Shown one piece after another: positions 51,641 to 58,896 of a stretch of 64,000 nucleotides of DNA. Below the pieces are notes generated by a model. The model saw only the letters and a program-made list of their open reading frames with translations, ran no database searches and was not told the DNA's origin. How positions within the stretch are numbered: the stretch's first letter is position 1; every line of letters begins with the position of its first letter. This stretch comes from Gemmata massiliana. Its GTDB lineage: Bacteria; Planctomycetota; Planctomycetia; Gemmatales; Gemmataceae. Position numbers and translations under genes: made by a program. The stretch is taken from contig NZ_LR593886.1 of NCBI RefSeq assembly GCF_901538265.1, positions 8,143,738-8,207,737 on the forward strand. The letters are read 5' to 3'.

Positions 51641-51663
51641 GTTGTAAACGAGATCTTTACAAC
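51641..51663. repeat. 8-bp hairpin gttgtaaa / tttacaac
   Basis: Left arm 51641-51648, loop cgagatc, right arm 51656-51663. Same core as the hairpin at 51280. Confidence 0.6.
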
Positions 51664-51854
51664 CGCGGATTAGCGCGAAGAGGGCAGTTACCGCCGAGAT
51701 GAGCGCAACTGAGCGGCGTAACCATCTCGGTTATGCGGGCCATCTGTTGCGCTCTCGGCAACGGTTGCGGGCCAGTCGTGTCGGAGATCAACACAACTGC
51801 CACGTTCTGCATGACGATTGCGATCAGAAACGCCATTTGGCGTTTCGGGTACGG

Positions 51855-51880
51855 GCCAAAACGGGAATTCCCGTTTTGGC
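51855..51880. repeat. 26-base perfect palindrome centred on gggaattccc
   Basis: Begins gccaaaacgggaa and continues as its own reverse complement with no spacer. One of four palindromes with a GAATTC centre in the element. Confidence 0.85.
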
Positions 51881-51897
51881 AGAAGTGCAAATGTTGA

Positions 51898-51919
51898 ATC
51901 GACGGGAATTCCCGTCGAT
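51898..51919. repeat. 22-base perfect palindrome centred on gggaattccc
   Basis: Begins atcgacgggaa and is its own reverse complement. It shares the 12-base centre cgggaattcccg with the palindrome 18 bases to its left, but has different arms. Confidence 0.85.
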
Positions 51920-51981
51920 AGAGTGTAGGAGCGGGCCAGGAAACAACTCATGGCTCGCTCTGTTCCCGTGATCGTGTGTCC

Positions 51982-52713
51982 TTACCGAACCCGGCGGGCG
52001 CGTCGCCACAGGGCCAGTACGGGCAGCCCGCTCAGCAGCATTACGGCCCCGGCCGGCGCGGGCACGACGCTCACCCTCCCGCCCGTCACCGCGCTGTCCG
52101 CGGTGAGCACCACCGCATCCCCGATGTTGAGCCCGGTCACGGTCACGTTCGTGGTGAGCGAGTACGCATCGGACGTGCGGTTGAACCCCGTGGTCTTCGC
52201 GTCCGCGCCCAGCGCCCCGGAGAACGTGATCGGGTCCGTGGTCGCGGTCCCGCCCCCGGAGGCGCTCTCCGCGGTACTCGTCATGGACGTGGTACCTGAG
52301 GTTCCGAACCCGGCCGAGAGGTTCCGGGTGAACGACGCGAACAGGGTCGAGTTCCCCAATGCGCCGGCGGGCGTATTGAGTGTGCTGTCACCCAAGCTGA
52401 TGGACAGCGGGGCCGTTCCGGACTCGTTCACCGCGAGTAGCTGAGACGTCGTGACGTCCCCGACCGTCGGCGAGCTCAGGGTCGTCTGGACCGTGATCTG
52501 GACCATGTACCCGTCAACGGTGCCGGCGTAGTTGATGACCCCGGCGGCCGCGTCAGTGTCGCCCGAGCCCCCGTCGGTGGCAACGACCGTCCCGTTGATC
52601 GAGACGGTGAACGCGGCGCGGGCCGAGGAACTCGTAGTGAAAAGAGCTGCGCATACTAGCGCGAGTGCCGCCACAGGGCGGGGCGAAAGGCATCGGATCA
52701 TGTGGAACCTCAC
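51982..52713 (-). CDS. PEP-CTERM-like surface/extracellular protein
   Basis: 243 aa. A signal peptide (VAALALVCAALFTTSSSARA) leads to a Ser/Thr/Gly-rich beta domain (NYAGTVDGYMVQITVQTTLSSPTVGDVTTSQLLAVNESG...). The C-terminus VVPAPAGAVMLLSGLPVLALWRRARRVR has the order proline/alanine motif, hydrophobic helix and Arg cluster typical of PEP-CTERM-type sorting tails (VPAPA variant). In that system an exosortase in the inner membrane cleaves and sorts the protein. No exosortase gene lies in the window. Confidence 0.75.
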   Translation of the reverse strand: MRFHMIRCLSPRPVAALALVCAALFTTSSSARAAFTVSINGTVVATDGGSGDTDAAAGVINYAGTVDGYMVQITVQTTLSSPTVGDVTTSQLLAVNESGTAPLSISLGDSTLNTPAGALGNSTLFASFTRNLSAGFGTSGTTSMTSTAESASGGGTATTDPITFSGALGADAKTTGFNRTSDAYSLTTNVTVTGLNIGDAVVLTADSAVTGGRVSVVPAPAGAVMLLSGLPVLALWRRARRVR

Positions 52714-53317
52714 GGAAGAAAGAATGAGATCGCAACGGCGGGGTGCCAGCTCGGGCGCTGAGCCGCTAAATGCCGTTTTGCCGGGGCGCGGTCCTGCGTG
52801 TCACACGCTGTGATCGGGAGGAGCCGTGCGAGTCTAAAATTCGGCGGAAGTGGATAGCAGTCATCGTGCCGCGAGACCGCATCTGAACAGAGTTATCAAG
52901 TGCGGGGTTCTTCTAAGGGGACTTTACTGGTCAGCCTGAATCCAAGCGCGAGCTGTTGGGGTCGGACCTGAAATTGGCGTTCGTTTTAGTTCGTGGAGCG
53001 GGCGCCGCGTGCATACCGGTTCCCCATTTCGAGCAGAGCCGTTCTCGCGAATTCGGAATGCTCGCGCCCAATGCGTTGCCGGGTTAAGAGCTCCGACCTG
53101 CGTCTGTAGGACATGTCCCGACAAAGGGGGCCGCACGAGGCTGAATTCAGGCGAGGCTAAAACTCTAATATTGGGTACAGCAATTGCACTTGTGATAGAG
53201 GCCATCAGGTCGCGAGTGGAGCTCGCTTATAAGCAGTGAACGACGCGAACCCGTTGCTGCGACCCGCATGCCTAATTGATTCCTTCAACTCGTACCGTTT
53301 TCATCCCGAGAGCCCTT
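52714..53317. other. divergent intergenic region
   Basis: About 600 bases between the PEP-CTERM-like gene (minus) and the sugar-transferase gene (plus). Expected to hold both promoters. No convincing gene, hairpin or consensus promoter was recognised. Confidence 0.4.
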
Positions 53318-54100
53318 ATGACACTCAACGCGCCGCCCGCGCCCGTTCCCGCGCGCCCCTGCCGAATGAGTCCCAGCCCCTCCCCTATGACCACCCCAGA
53401 CCGAGCACCTTCCGCTCCGGTAATCGATGTCCGTGAGCCCGACGGGTGGTACGCGCGAGTCAAACCCGTTCTCGATGCGGCTCTGTCCCTGGTGTTCCTC
53501 GCCCCGGCCCTGGCCCTGATCGCGCTGGCCGCGGTTGCCATCAAGCTCACGTCCCCGGGTCCGATCCTGTACACCCAAACGCGGCTCGGGCGCGGCGGGC
53601 GCCCGTACACAATCTGGAAGTTGCGCACCATGCGGTTCAGGTGCGAGGCCCGATCCGGGGCGCGTTGGTCGACACCGGGTGACAGTCGAGTGACCGCGGT
53701 CGGTCGGCTCCTTCGGGCCACACACATCGACGAACTGCCCCAGCTCTGGAACGTGCTGCGTGGTGAGATGAGTTTGGTCGGCCCGCGCCCCGAGCGCCCC
53801 GAGTTGATCGCCGCGCTCGAACTGGAGCGCCGGGTGCCCGGGTACCCAGCGCGGTTGCTGGTGCGCCCCGGGGTTACCGGGCTCGCGCAGCTCCAACTGC
53901 CCCCGGACACGGACGTCGAAAGTGTCCGGCGCAAGGTCGCCTATGATCTCTATTACATCCGGCGCATGGGCCTCGGGCTCGACCTGCGCCTGTTGCTCGG
54001 GACGGTGCTGAAAGTGGCCCGAGGCCGCCCTCGTGCGCTGCGAGCGGTACTCTCACTGCCGCACTCGGACGTGGTGGAGGCCATCCTACGCACCGGGTGA
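53318..54100 (+). CDS. bacterial sugar transferase (polyprenyl-phosphate hexose-1-phosphate transferase)
   Basis: About 260 aa from the ATG at 53318 (GAGAG upstream); later Met codons at 53366 or 53387 are possible. Domains: membrane helix VLDAALSLVFLAPALALIALAAVAIKLTSPGPILYTQ, then the catalytic block GRGGRPYTIWKLRTMR (Arg-Thr-Met), HIDELPQLWNVLRGEMSLVGPRPERPE (the Asp-Glu pair and GPRP) and RPGVTGLAQLQ. These define the WcaJ/PglC superfamily, which starts exopolysaccharide or O-antigen repeat assembly on undecaprenyl phosphate. Its neighbour is a PEP-CTERM-like protein, a pairing seen in EPS clusters. Confidence 0.9.
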   Translation: MTLNAPPAPVPARPCRMSPSPSPMTTPDRAPSAPVIDVREPDGWYARVKPVLDAALSLVFLAPALALIALAAVAIKLTSPGPILYTQTRLGRGGRPYTIWKLRTMRFRCEARSGARWSTPGDSRVTAVGRLLRATHIDELPQLWNVLRGEMSLVGPRPERPELIAALELERRVPGYPARLLVRPGVTGLAQLQLPPDTDVESVRRKVAYDLYYIRRMGLGLDLRLLLGTVLKVARGRPRALRAVLSLPHSDVVEAILRTG

Positions 54101-54236
54101 ACGAGAGGTCACGACTGATAGGGATTTTTACCGCGCCGATTGCTTGGCGTGAGATCGACCTGGCCCTCGAACGTGCGGCACTTCATAGGTAACCGATTGT
54201 GTGCCAATTGGCAGGGAATCTGTTACTTCTCCTACC

Positions 54237-54545
54237 TCATTCCAGTGGCAGGGATAGCTTCGCCCCGGACGTGTGCGTCAGTTCGAGCATCCCCTTTACC
54301 ACGGCCGCGTTCACCAACGAGTAAATCATGAACCGGCCGTCCTTCACGAAGGTCACCAGATCCGCGTCCTTCATGATCTTGAGGTGGTGCGACACGTTCA
54401 CCATCTCGGTGCTCAACTCGGTCGCGAGCTGGGTCACCGTTTTGTCGCCCGCTACTAGCGCCTGGATCAGTGCGAGGCGGGTCGGCTCGCCACACGCAGC
54501 GAACCAGTCGGTTTGCGTGGACGCTGGGGCTTTGGTGCGGGCCAC
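54237..54545 (-). CDS. ArsR-family HTH regulator
   Basis: 102 aa from a GTG start. TDWFAACGEPTRLALIQALVAGDKTVTQLATELSTEMVNVSHHLKIMKDADLVTFVKDGRFMIYSL is a full winged HTH of the SmtB/ArsR class, with the recognition helix around NVSHHLKIM. There is no obvious metal-binding Cys pair (one Cys near the start), so the ligand is unclear. It ends 136 bp after the convergent sugar-transferase gene. Confidence 0.88.
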   Translation of the reverse strand: MARTKAPASTQTDWFAACGEPTRLALIQALVAGDKTVTQLATELSTEMVNVSHHLKIMKDADLVTFVKDGRFMIYSLVNAAVVKGMLELTHTSGAKLSLPLE

Positions 54546-54618
54546 CAGATCTCGATGTGTAAGTGGGGAGCTAAGGCGTGGAACCGCGTGTGGAGAGCAA
54601 ATGCAGGACCGGTTCGCA

Positions 54619-54837
54619 TCAGTCGCTCTCGGGATCTTCTAGCTCGATGTCGATACCTTCCGCTCTAAAGAACTCGCGAAGGGCGCGTTCAATCACCGCG
54701 GATTTCGTGGGCTTTGCTTTGAACTGATCGCGGTACTTCCGCATGGCCGCACCAACATCGGCGGAAGGTCTATAGCTAATGGGCTTTGCGTCATCATCGG
54801 CGCTGCCCGACTCTTTCTTTTTCGCCATAGTCAGCAT
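54619..54837 (-). CDS. ribbon-helix-helix-like small regulator
   Basis: 72 aa. PISYRPSADVGAAMRKYRDQFKAKPTKSAVIERALREFFRAEGIDIELEDPE has the beta strand plus two helices of RHH proteins. GGAGGGG precedes the ATG at 54837. It may be an antitoxin-like or autoregulatory DNA-binding protein, but no toxin gene is adjacent. Confidence 0.6.
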   Translation of the reverse strand: MLTMAKKKESGSADDDAKPISYRPSADVGAAMRKYRDQFKAKPTKSAVIERALREFFRAEGIDIELEDPESD

Positions 54838-54868
54838 TGTAAAGCCCCTCCGCTTTTGAAACTACTCC

Positions 54869-54897
54869 ATTGTCTGCTGCGATTATCTACAAGTCAA
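54869..54897 (-). promoter_or_regulatory. predicted promoter for the RHH gene
   Basis: On the minus strand TTGACT (54897-54892) and GACAAT (54874-54869) are separated by 17 bases, and the start codon lies 31 bases beyond. The -10 is weak, so confidence is modest. Confidence 0.35.
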
Positions 54898-54930
54898 TCT
54901 TGGATGATTTGGTTTTCTAGATTTTCTTTA

Positions 54931-54959
54931 TTGACATGTATGACAAGTGTGTTTATCAT
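54931..54959 (+). promoter_or_regulatory. predicted sigma70-type promoter for the SWIM-protein gene
   Basis: TTGACA (54931-54936), 17-base spacer, TATCAT (54954-54959), within an AT-rich stretch of an otherwise GC-rich window. Transcription would begin near 54966, just before the 12-bp hairpin in the leader. Confidence 0.6.
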
Positions 54960-54983
54960 CCCCTTGTCGTCATAAACGACGCA

Positions 54984-55013
54984 GGCCGTTGGTGGCTGCA
55001 ACCACCAACGGCC
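54984..55013 (+). promoter_or_regulatory. 12-bp hairpin in the leader of the SWIM-protein gene
   Basis: ggccgttggtgg (54984-54995) / ccaccaacggcc (55002-55013) around ctgcaa, between the predicted promoter and the ATG at 55047. It could act as an attenuator or mRNA stabiliser; no ligand-binding motif was seen. Confidence 0.45.
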
Positions 55014-55046
55014 CACTTCCCAACCCCTCCTACAAGGGATTGAGCA

Positions 55047-55394
55047 ATGCCAGTTTACACAGAGCTGCTGCCCCCAACAAAGTCAGAGAAGCACGGCGCC
55101 CTGACCTGGGAACCGGCTCCCGACAACGCCCACTCGCACTTCGCGGGCGTGCTCACCATTACCGGGAAACGCGACCACTGCCAGTACCGGGTCGAGGAAC
55201 ACCCGGCCGACGAACCCGGGCGCGCGTTCGTGCTCTTCAAGCTGGATGCCGGGACCGATCGTACCGAGGATCGCTACGGGTGCTTCCTCGCGAACAACCA
55301 CGCCAATCTGTGTGAGTGCCGCGGGTTCGTCGCAACGCGGCACTGCAAGCACATCGCCAGCCTCACCGAGCTGACCAAAGCCAAACGCATCTGA
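55047..55394 (+). CDS. SWIM-type zinc-finger protein
   Basis: 115 aa. LFKLDAGTDRTEDRYGCFLANNHANLCECRGFVATRHCKHIASLTEL contains CxCx(n)CxH (CECRGF...HCKH), the SWIM zinc-finger signature used for DNA or protein binding. The N-terminal half is a beta-rich region (FAGVLTITGKRDHCQYRVEEHPADEP). A strong promoter-like pair lies upstream and an 11-bp terminator hairpin follows. Confidence 0.7.
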   Translation: MPVYTELLPPTKSEKHGALTWEPAPDNAHSHFAGVLTITGKRDHCQYRVEEHPADEPGRAFVLFKLDAGTDRTEDRYGCFLANNHANLCECRGFVATRHCKHIASLTELTKAKRI

Positions 55395-55399
55395 CCGAA

Positions 55400-55413
55400 A
55401 CGGGAATTCCCGT
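55400..55413. repeat. 14-base palindrome acgggaattcccgt
   Basis: Perfect palindrome with the same centre as those at 51855 and 51898, between the SWIM gene stop and its terminator. Confidence 0.75.
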
Positions 55414-55425
55414 AACGGTCCCACC

Positions 55426-55454
55426 TGGGGGATGATGAAAGTTATCATCCCCCA
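55426..55454 (+). terminator. 11-bp hairpin after the SWIM-protein gene
   Basis: tgggggatgat (55426-55436) / atcatccccca (55444-55454), loop gaaagtt, followed by ttt. It is 32 bases after the stop. Confidence 0.6.
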
Positions 55455-55741
55455 TTTACCCCGGTGATTCTGGGGGGTGCGGAGTTTCCGGCCCGGGCAG
55501 AAATGATCGGTGCCCGGTGAGGGAACTCCTCACTCCCCAACTCGGCCGGTCCTGAACCAGAAGTTGGCAACTGCCAACCAGAAGTTGGCAGTTGCGGGCG
55601 AGAAGCCCACAGTTCAGATGCCGGAATTCCGGCATCTGCCAGTCACCAGCCAGAAATTGACAACTGCGGGCATCTGGCCCGCGGTTCCGGACCACTCCGC
55701 GCGCTCTGAGGGGAGCGCGCCTCACGTTGAGGAGCCTCTTC
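55455..55741. other. region of hairpins between two genes, no gene seen
   Basis: Contains gttggc/gccaac (55565-55580), a GGGC/GCCC hairpin near 55590-55615, a 24-base perfect palindrome at 55617-55640 centred on ccggaattccgg, and an AACTGCGGGC-type hairpin at 55663-55688. A GAGGAG site at 55729 serves the next gene. Confidence 0.6.
55617..55640. repeat. 24-base perfect palindrome centred on ccggaattccgg
   Basis: Begins cagatgccggaa and is its own reverse complement. Same GAATTC centre as the palindromes at 51855, 51898 and 55400. Confidence 0.85.
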
Positions 55742-56203
55742 ATGATCGCGGCAACGAAGAACGGGGAAAGGGCGAGCGTTCATTCGCCCTGCGAGCCCGC
55801 GTGCCCGACCTGCAACGGGCAGTTGTTCTTGGATACGGCTCCGGGCGGGGGTATCGAGCTGTTGTGTACCGGATGCGTCGCCTACGAACTCACACCCGCT
55901 CGGCCGTTCGCGCTCACAATCCAGGATCTACCGCCCGCGCTGGTCTTTTTCCGTCCATCTGAGCGGGACGTGTACCGCGCCGTTCGTGCGCTCGGATCCC
56001 AGACACCCATGCCGGCCGACATCATCGAGCGGCTGAACAGCGAGTACGCGCAGCAGGAACCGAACCCGCTCAAAAGGAAGTTCGCGAGCCGGGTCACCGT
56101 GAGCCACGCCCTCACGACGCTCTGCCGCGCGGGGTTCGTTAAGCGGGCTATGAAGGGATGGGGCGCGTGCGCGGCCACCAACTCGAAAGGCGGTGCCCTG
56201 TGA
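55742..56203 (+). CDS. hypothetical protein with Cys pairs and winged-helix-like end
   Basis: 153 aa from the ATG at 55742, chosen because GAGGAG lies eight bases upstream. CPTCNGQLFLD...LLCTGCVAYEL gives a zinc-ribbon-like pair. The C-terminal half (RPSERDVYRAVRALGSQTPMPADIIERLN...VTVSHALTTLCRAGFVKRAMKGWGACAA) looks like a winged helix. Its stop overlaps the GTG of the next gene. The function is unknown; a DNA-binding role is inferred. Confidence 0.6.
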   Translation: MIAATKNGERASVHSPCEPACPTCNGQLFLDTAPGGGIELLCTGCVAYELTPARPFALTIQDLPPALVFFRPSERDVYRAVRALGSQTPMPADIIERLNSEYAQQEPNPLKRKFASRVTVSHALTTLCRAGFVKRAMKGWGACAATNSKGGAL

Positions 56204-56556
56204 CCCGCTGCAACAAGACCAAGCGGCAGTCCCGCGACCATTTGATCATCGCGGAACACCAACTCCGGCTACACGCGGCCGAATGGGTTGGGTCGATCCG
56301 CACCCTGATCAAAGCGCTCACGGCAGAAGTCGAGGCCGCCCATGACGCGGCCAAAGAAGGAACGCTCCTGGCGCGCGTCCTCGATCCCACCACGCTGAAT
56401 GACGTGTACATCGCACTCGACGAGGCCGACACCGCGGCCCTGAACCTGAACACCATCGGCTACGAACTGCCCGTGCCGAACCTGCTCGCCGCACGGGACC
56501 GGATCTGCGGCCACCTCCCCGCACTCGCGATCGCCGCCACGAAAGGCGCCAGTTGA
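56200..56556 (+). CDS. hypothetical helical protein
   Basis: 118 aa from the GTG at 56200, which overlaps the previous stop as GTGA; GGCGGTG precedes it. It is mostly helical (DHLIIAEHQLRLHAAEWVGSIRTLIKALTAEVEAAHDAAKEGTLLARVLDPTTLNDVYIALDEADTAALNLNTIGYELP). No family was recognised. Confidence 0.55.
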   Translation: MTRCNKTKRQSRDHLIIAEHQLRLHAAEWVGSIRTLIKALTAEVEAAHDAAKEGTLLARVLDPTTLNDVYIALDEADTAALNLNTIGYELPVPNLLAARDRICGHLPALAIAATKGAS

Positions 56557-56795
56557 TGGCCACGAGTAACACAAGAAGAAGGTTTAAACCCGCCTTTTCG
56601 ATGTGAAAAAGATGAAAGAAACTAGCAAAAGTTAAGTCTGCCGACGTTCCGATTCATCATTGCAAAGATCATCTCTTCCCCAGGGTGATGCCCGAAGTCG
56701 TGATTTCGACTTGGGTTCCGCGGAGCCAAACCGCGGCAGGGGCACTGCGCGCCGGTTGAGGGACTGGCGCGTCCACGAATCGGAAGGAAACGATC

Positions 56796-57686
56796 ATGGC
56801 GATCACGAATGGAACCAATCGGTCCAATTTCTTCCGCGGGAACGCACGTGTAAGTGTGCTCCCCACGACACCGGAGACCACAGTCATGTCTGTGAAGAAC
56901 GGGAAAAAGTTACCAAAGAAGAAGCCGAATATGCGAGAACGCTCGAAGGCGCGACAGGTCATGGAGAAGGTCGCAAAGAAGACAGGTGAGATGAGCGCCG
57001 CCGAGCGTCGAGCTCGACTCGCGTACCTCAACAAGGAACTTAACAAGCTATCGCCGGGGCTCGATGTGGCCGAATCGGACGTCTTCAAGGCGCTCCTCGC
57101 GCTCGGGGCCGAATTCATCGCCCGGTACTTTCCCGATGCCTCGAGTGCATCGTTCCACGTCACCAAATACGCGCCTGGCAAGGGCGGGCCGGTTTACAGC
57201 GTAGTGCTCCCAATGGCCGTCCCGAGCCCGGTGGGTGCTTACGAACACTTGAGAAAAGACCGCCCCTCGGCAGCCGACACGGAAAGCGGCGCTGTGCCTA
57301 CGAAGCCGCAAGAAAATGCCAGCCCCACGCCTCAACCGGCGAAACCGAGCAGCGAGACCTTCGAGCAGAGTATGTCCAAGTGCGACATGCTCGCGATGGC
57401 GTGGGTGAATGCGATCCGGTCAAGAGTCAGGGATCTGGTTGATGACGTGGACCCGGTCATAAACGTCGGCGCCGACTCACGATGGAAGGGAGCCGAAGCG
57501 GCGCTGGAAACCGTGATCGACAGATCAGCCCTGGGGAACCTCTTCAGATGCCTGGAGGAAGTCGAGCGCATCGTTGAGGAGTTGCTCCCCGATGACGGGA
57601 TTGTAAGGCCCGTTCCCGCACTCGCGCGTATGTGCCGCGAGGTGGCCCAGCAACTCGGGTTCGTGCAACCAGAAGCCAACTCGTGA
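56796..57686 (+). CDS. hypothetical protein, 296 aa
   Basis: The start MAITNGTNRSNFF is preceded by GGAAGGAAACG. A basic stretch (MSVKNGKKLPKKKPNMRERSKARQVMEK) is followed by a helical domain (ERRARLAYLNKELNKLSPGLDVAESDVFKALLALGAEFIARYF), a Pro/Ser linker (about 160-190) and a second helical domain (VNAIRSRVRDLVDDVDPVINVG...). No family was recognised. Its stop overlaps the next start (GTGA). Confidence 0.6.
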   Translation: MAITNGTNRSNFFRGNARVSVLPTTPETTVMSVKNGKKLPKKKPNMRERSKARQVMEKVAKKTGEMSAAERRARLAYLNKELNKLSPGLDVAESDVFKALLALGAEFIARYFPDASSASFHVTKYAPGKGGPVYSVVLPMAVPSPVGAYEHLRKDRPSAADTESGAVPTKPQENASPTPQPAKPSSETFEQSMSKCDMLAMAWVNAIRSRVRDLVDDVDPVINVGADSRWKGAEAALETVIDRSALGNLFRCLEEVERIVEELLPDDGIVRPVPALARMCREVAQQLGFVQPEANS

Positions 57687-57901
57687 ACACCATTGCCACT
57701 TGCTCGCGAGCGGCTCCGGTCGCGCCCCACTGTCGCTACGGGCGCTGCGTGCTGCTTCTGGTGGCCCGCGATAAGAACGCCGTCTCCACAACGATATGGT
57801 GCCCTCGGCACATAACCGACGTGGCTTCCGACCGGCTGCGATCACGAACATACTTGCGGATCGATCCTTTCAACCCGATGAGAGTCAAGCCGTGCCTGTG
57901 A
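57683..57901 (+). CDS. small hypothetical protein in a coupled chain
   Basis: 72 aa from the GTG at 57683 (overlaps the previous stop). VNTIATCSRAAPVAPHCRYGRCVLLLVARDKNAVSTTIW... has several Cys. The following gene's GTG lies within its last codons. Support is the chain of overlaps rather than conservation. Confidence 0.4.
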   Translation: MNTIATCSRAAPVAPHCRYGRCVLLLVARDKNAVSTTIWCPRHITDVASDRLRSRTYLRIDPFNPMRVKPCL

Positions 57902-58116
57902 TCGTGACGTTCTCTCGTGACCACCATTTACCCGGTGGGATCTCCCAGACGTTTGGCCCCTACCGTACCGTCCAACTCGTCGAAGACAGGCTCACCGTCT
58001 TCGACGGATTCGAGCCCGTTAACCTCGCACGACGAACGCCCGAGGGCGAGTGGGAGGTCAATGGACTCGATGGGTTACTGTTCACCTCCGTGCTCGTTAT
58101 GCCGCCCTTAAAGTAG
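57892..58116 (+). CDS. small hypothetical protein in a coupled chain
   Basis: About 74 aa from the GTG at 57892, ten bases before the previous stop. VIVTFSRDHHLPGGISQTFGPYRTVQLVEDRLTVFDGFEPVNLARRTPEGEWEVNGLDG is compact and beta-rich. An upstream ATG in frame at 57796 would add 32 poorly conserved residues. Confidence 0.45.
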   Translation: MPVIVTFSRDHHLPGGISQTFGPYRTVQLVEDRLTVFDGFEPVNLARRTPEGEWEVNGLDGLLFTSVLVMPPLK

Positions 58117-58482
58117 GCCCGCAAAGATCTCGATCGAGCGGCCGAGGATTACGATCAGGAACACGAAGACGACGAGTAATGCCCCGACCCCGGGCGGCTC
58201 AACCGTGTCGATCATCGACACGGTTCGTGTGTGGTGTTCTTCACCACACACCGGCGTTCGACTCGCCGGCGGGGTTCTCGTGCGGTCCCGCGATCGCACC
58301 GACGGTCTTTGACAACTCGATCACCCTTTCGGGGTGCATGCCTCTTGCCACAAGCTCACGAAGCGACACACTCGTGAAGGGTGCGAACTCGGCCCTTCAC
58401 TCCGCCACCTCGCGCCCTCGTCCGCTGAGCGCGAGGTTGGTCGGGACGAACCGATCGGTACCGATGAACTCCGGGAGCTAAC
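58117..58482. other. 366-base gap with two adjacent hairpins
   Basis: aaccgtgtcgat (58201-58212) / atcgacacggtt (58214-58225) form a 12-bp stem with one central base. Three bases on, tgtgtggtg (58228-58236) / caccacaca (58242-58250) stand around loop ttctt. Otherwise no gene was seen. Confidence 0.6.
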
Positions 58483-58896
58483 GTGACTATCGACTACGTA
58501 CTCGACGCGCTCTTCGGTAAGGGGCAGAAGCTCTCGGGGTGGACGCGGGACGGGGTGCGCGATGTGCTCCAAAACTTGGAGCACCGCTTCTGGCCCGGTC
58601 AGCGGGTCCAAATGAGAGTAGAGAAGCGCCCGCAGTTCCCGCGCATGAAAATGTTCACGGCGACCGTGGTTGAAACTCGCCCCTTCGGGACGTTGCGCGT
58701 ACTGCGCGACGGCCTAAAGCGGGCCGACTGGTGGGGCGAGTCCATGTGGGAGCCGGTCCCAATGAGCGACCTCGGGGCCGATGAGACGTGTAACGCTCTG
58801 GTCGCGGCTTATCAGGCCGGGGAACGAGAGGCGGCACTCGCGCTCGCGGACCGACTCATCGAGATCCACGGCGGCACCGCGAGGGGACGACCGTGA
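58483..58896 (+). CDS. hypothetical protein coupled to the TIGR02996 gene
   Basis: 137 aa from the GTG at 58483. ALFGKGQKLSGWTRDGVRDVLQNLEHRFWPGQRVQMRVEKRPQFPRMKMFTATVVETRPFGTLRVLRDGLKRADWWGES is a small beta domain; the end (LVAAYQAGEREAALALADRLIEIHGG) is a helical hairpin. Its stop overlaps the next start (GTGA). The function is unknown. Confidence 0.55.
   Translation: MTIDYVLDALFGKGQKLSGWTRDGVRDVLQNLEHRFWPGQRVQMRVEKRPQFPRMKMFTATVVETRPFGTLRVLRDGLKRADWWGESMWEPVPMSDLGADETCNALVAAYQAGEREAALALADRLIEIHGGTARGRP

Larger units (their letters stand above)
51011..51981. other. 971-base region without a recognised gene, rich in hairpins and palindromes
   Basis: No open frame here resembles a protein family. 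It contains inverted repeats at 51280-51300, 51592-51618, 51641-51663, 51827-51846, 51855-51880 and 51898-51919, plus two similar blocks at 51617-51644 and 51664-51690 (each around ggat[c/t]agcgcgaagaggg). The two largest palindromes centre on gggaattccc. Confidence 0.7.

Noticed and set aside
52924-53205. 93-codon minus-strand open frame in the divergent gap
   Set aside because: No start context or protein-like pattern; it occupies a probable promoter region.
54619-54837. Antitoxin of a toxin-antitoxin pair
   Set aside because: The RHH-like fold fits, but no toxin-like gene is adjacent on either side, so only a regulator is claimed.
34542-58250. Gene-hairpin-gene layout suggested an integron cassette array
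   Set aside because: Hairpins differ in sequence and size, lack attC core pairs (RYYYAAC/GTTRRRY), genes are on both strands, and the integrase is not of the IntI type.
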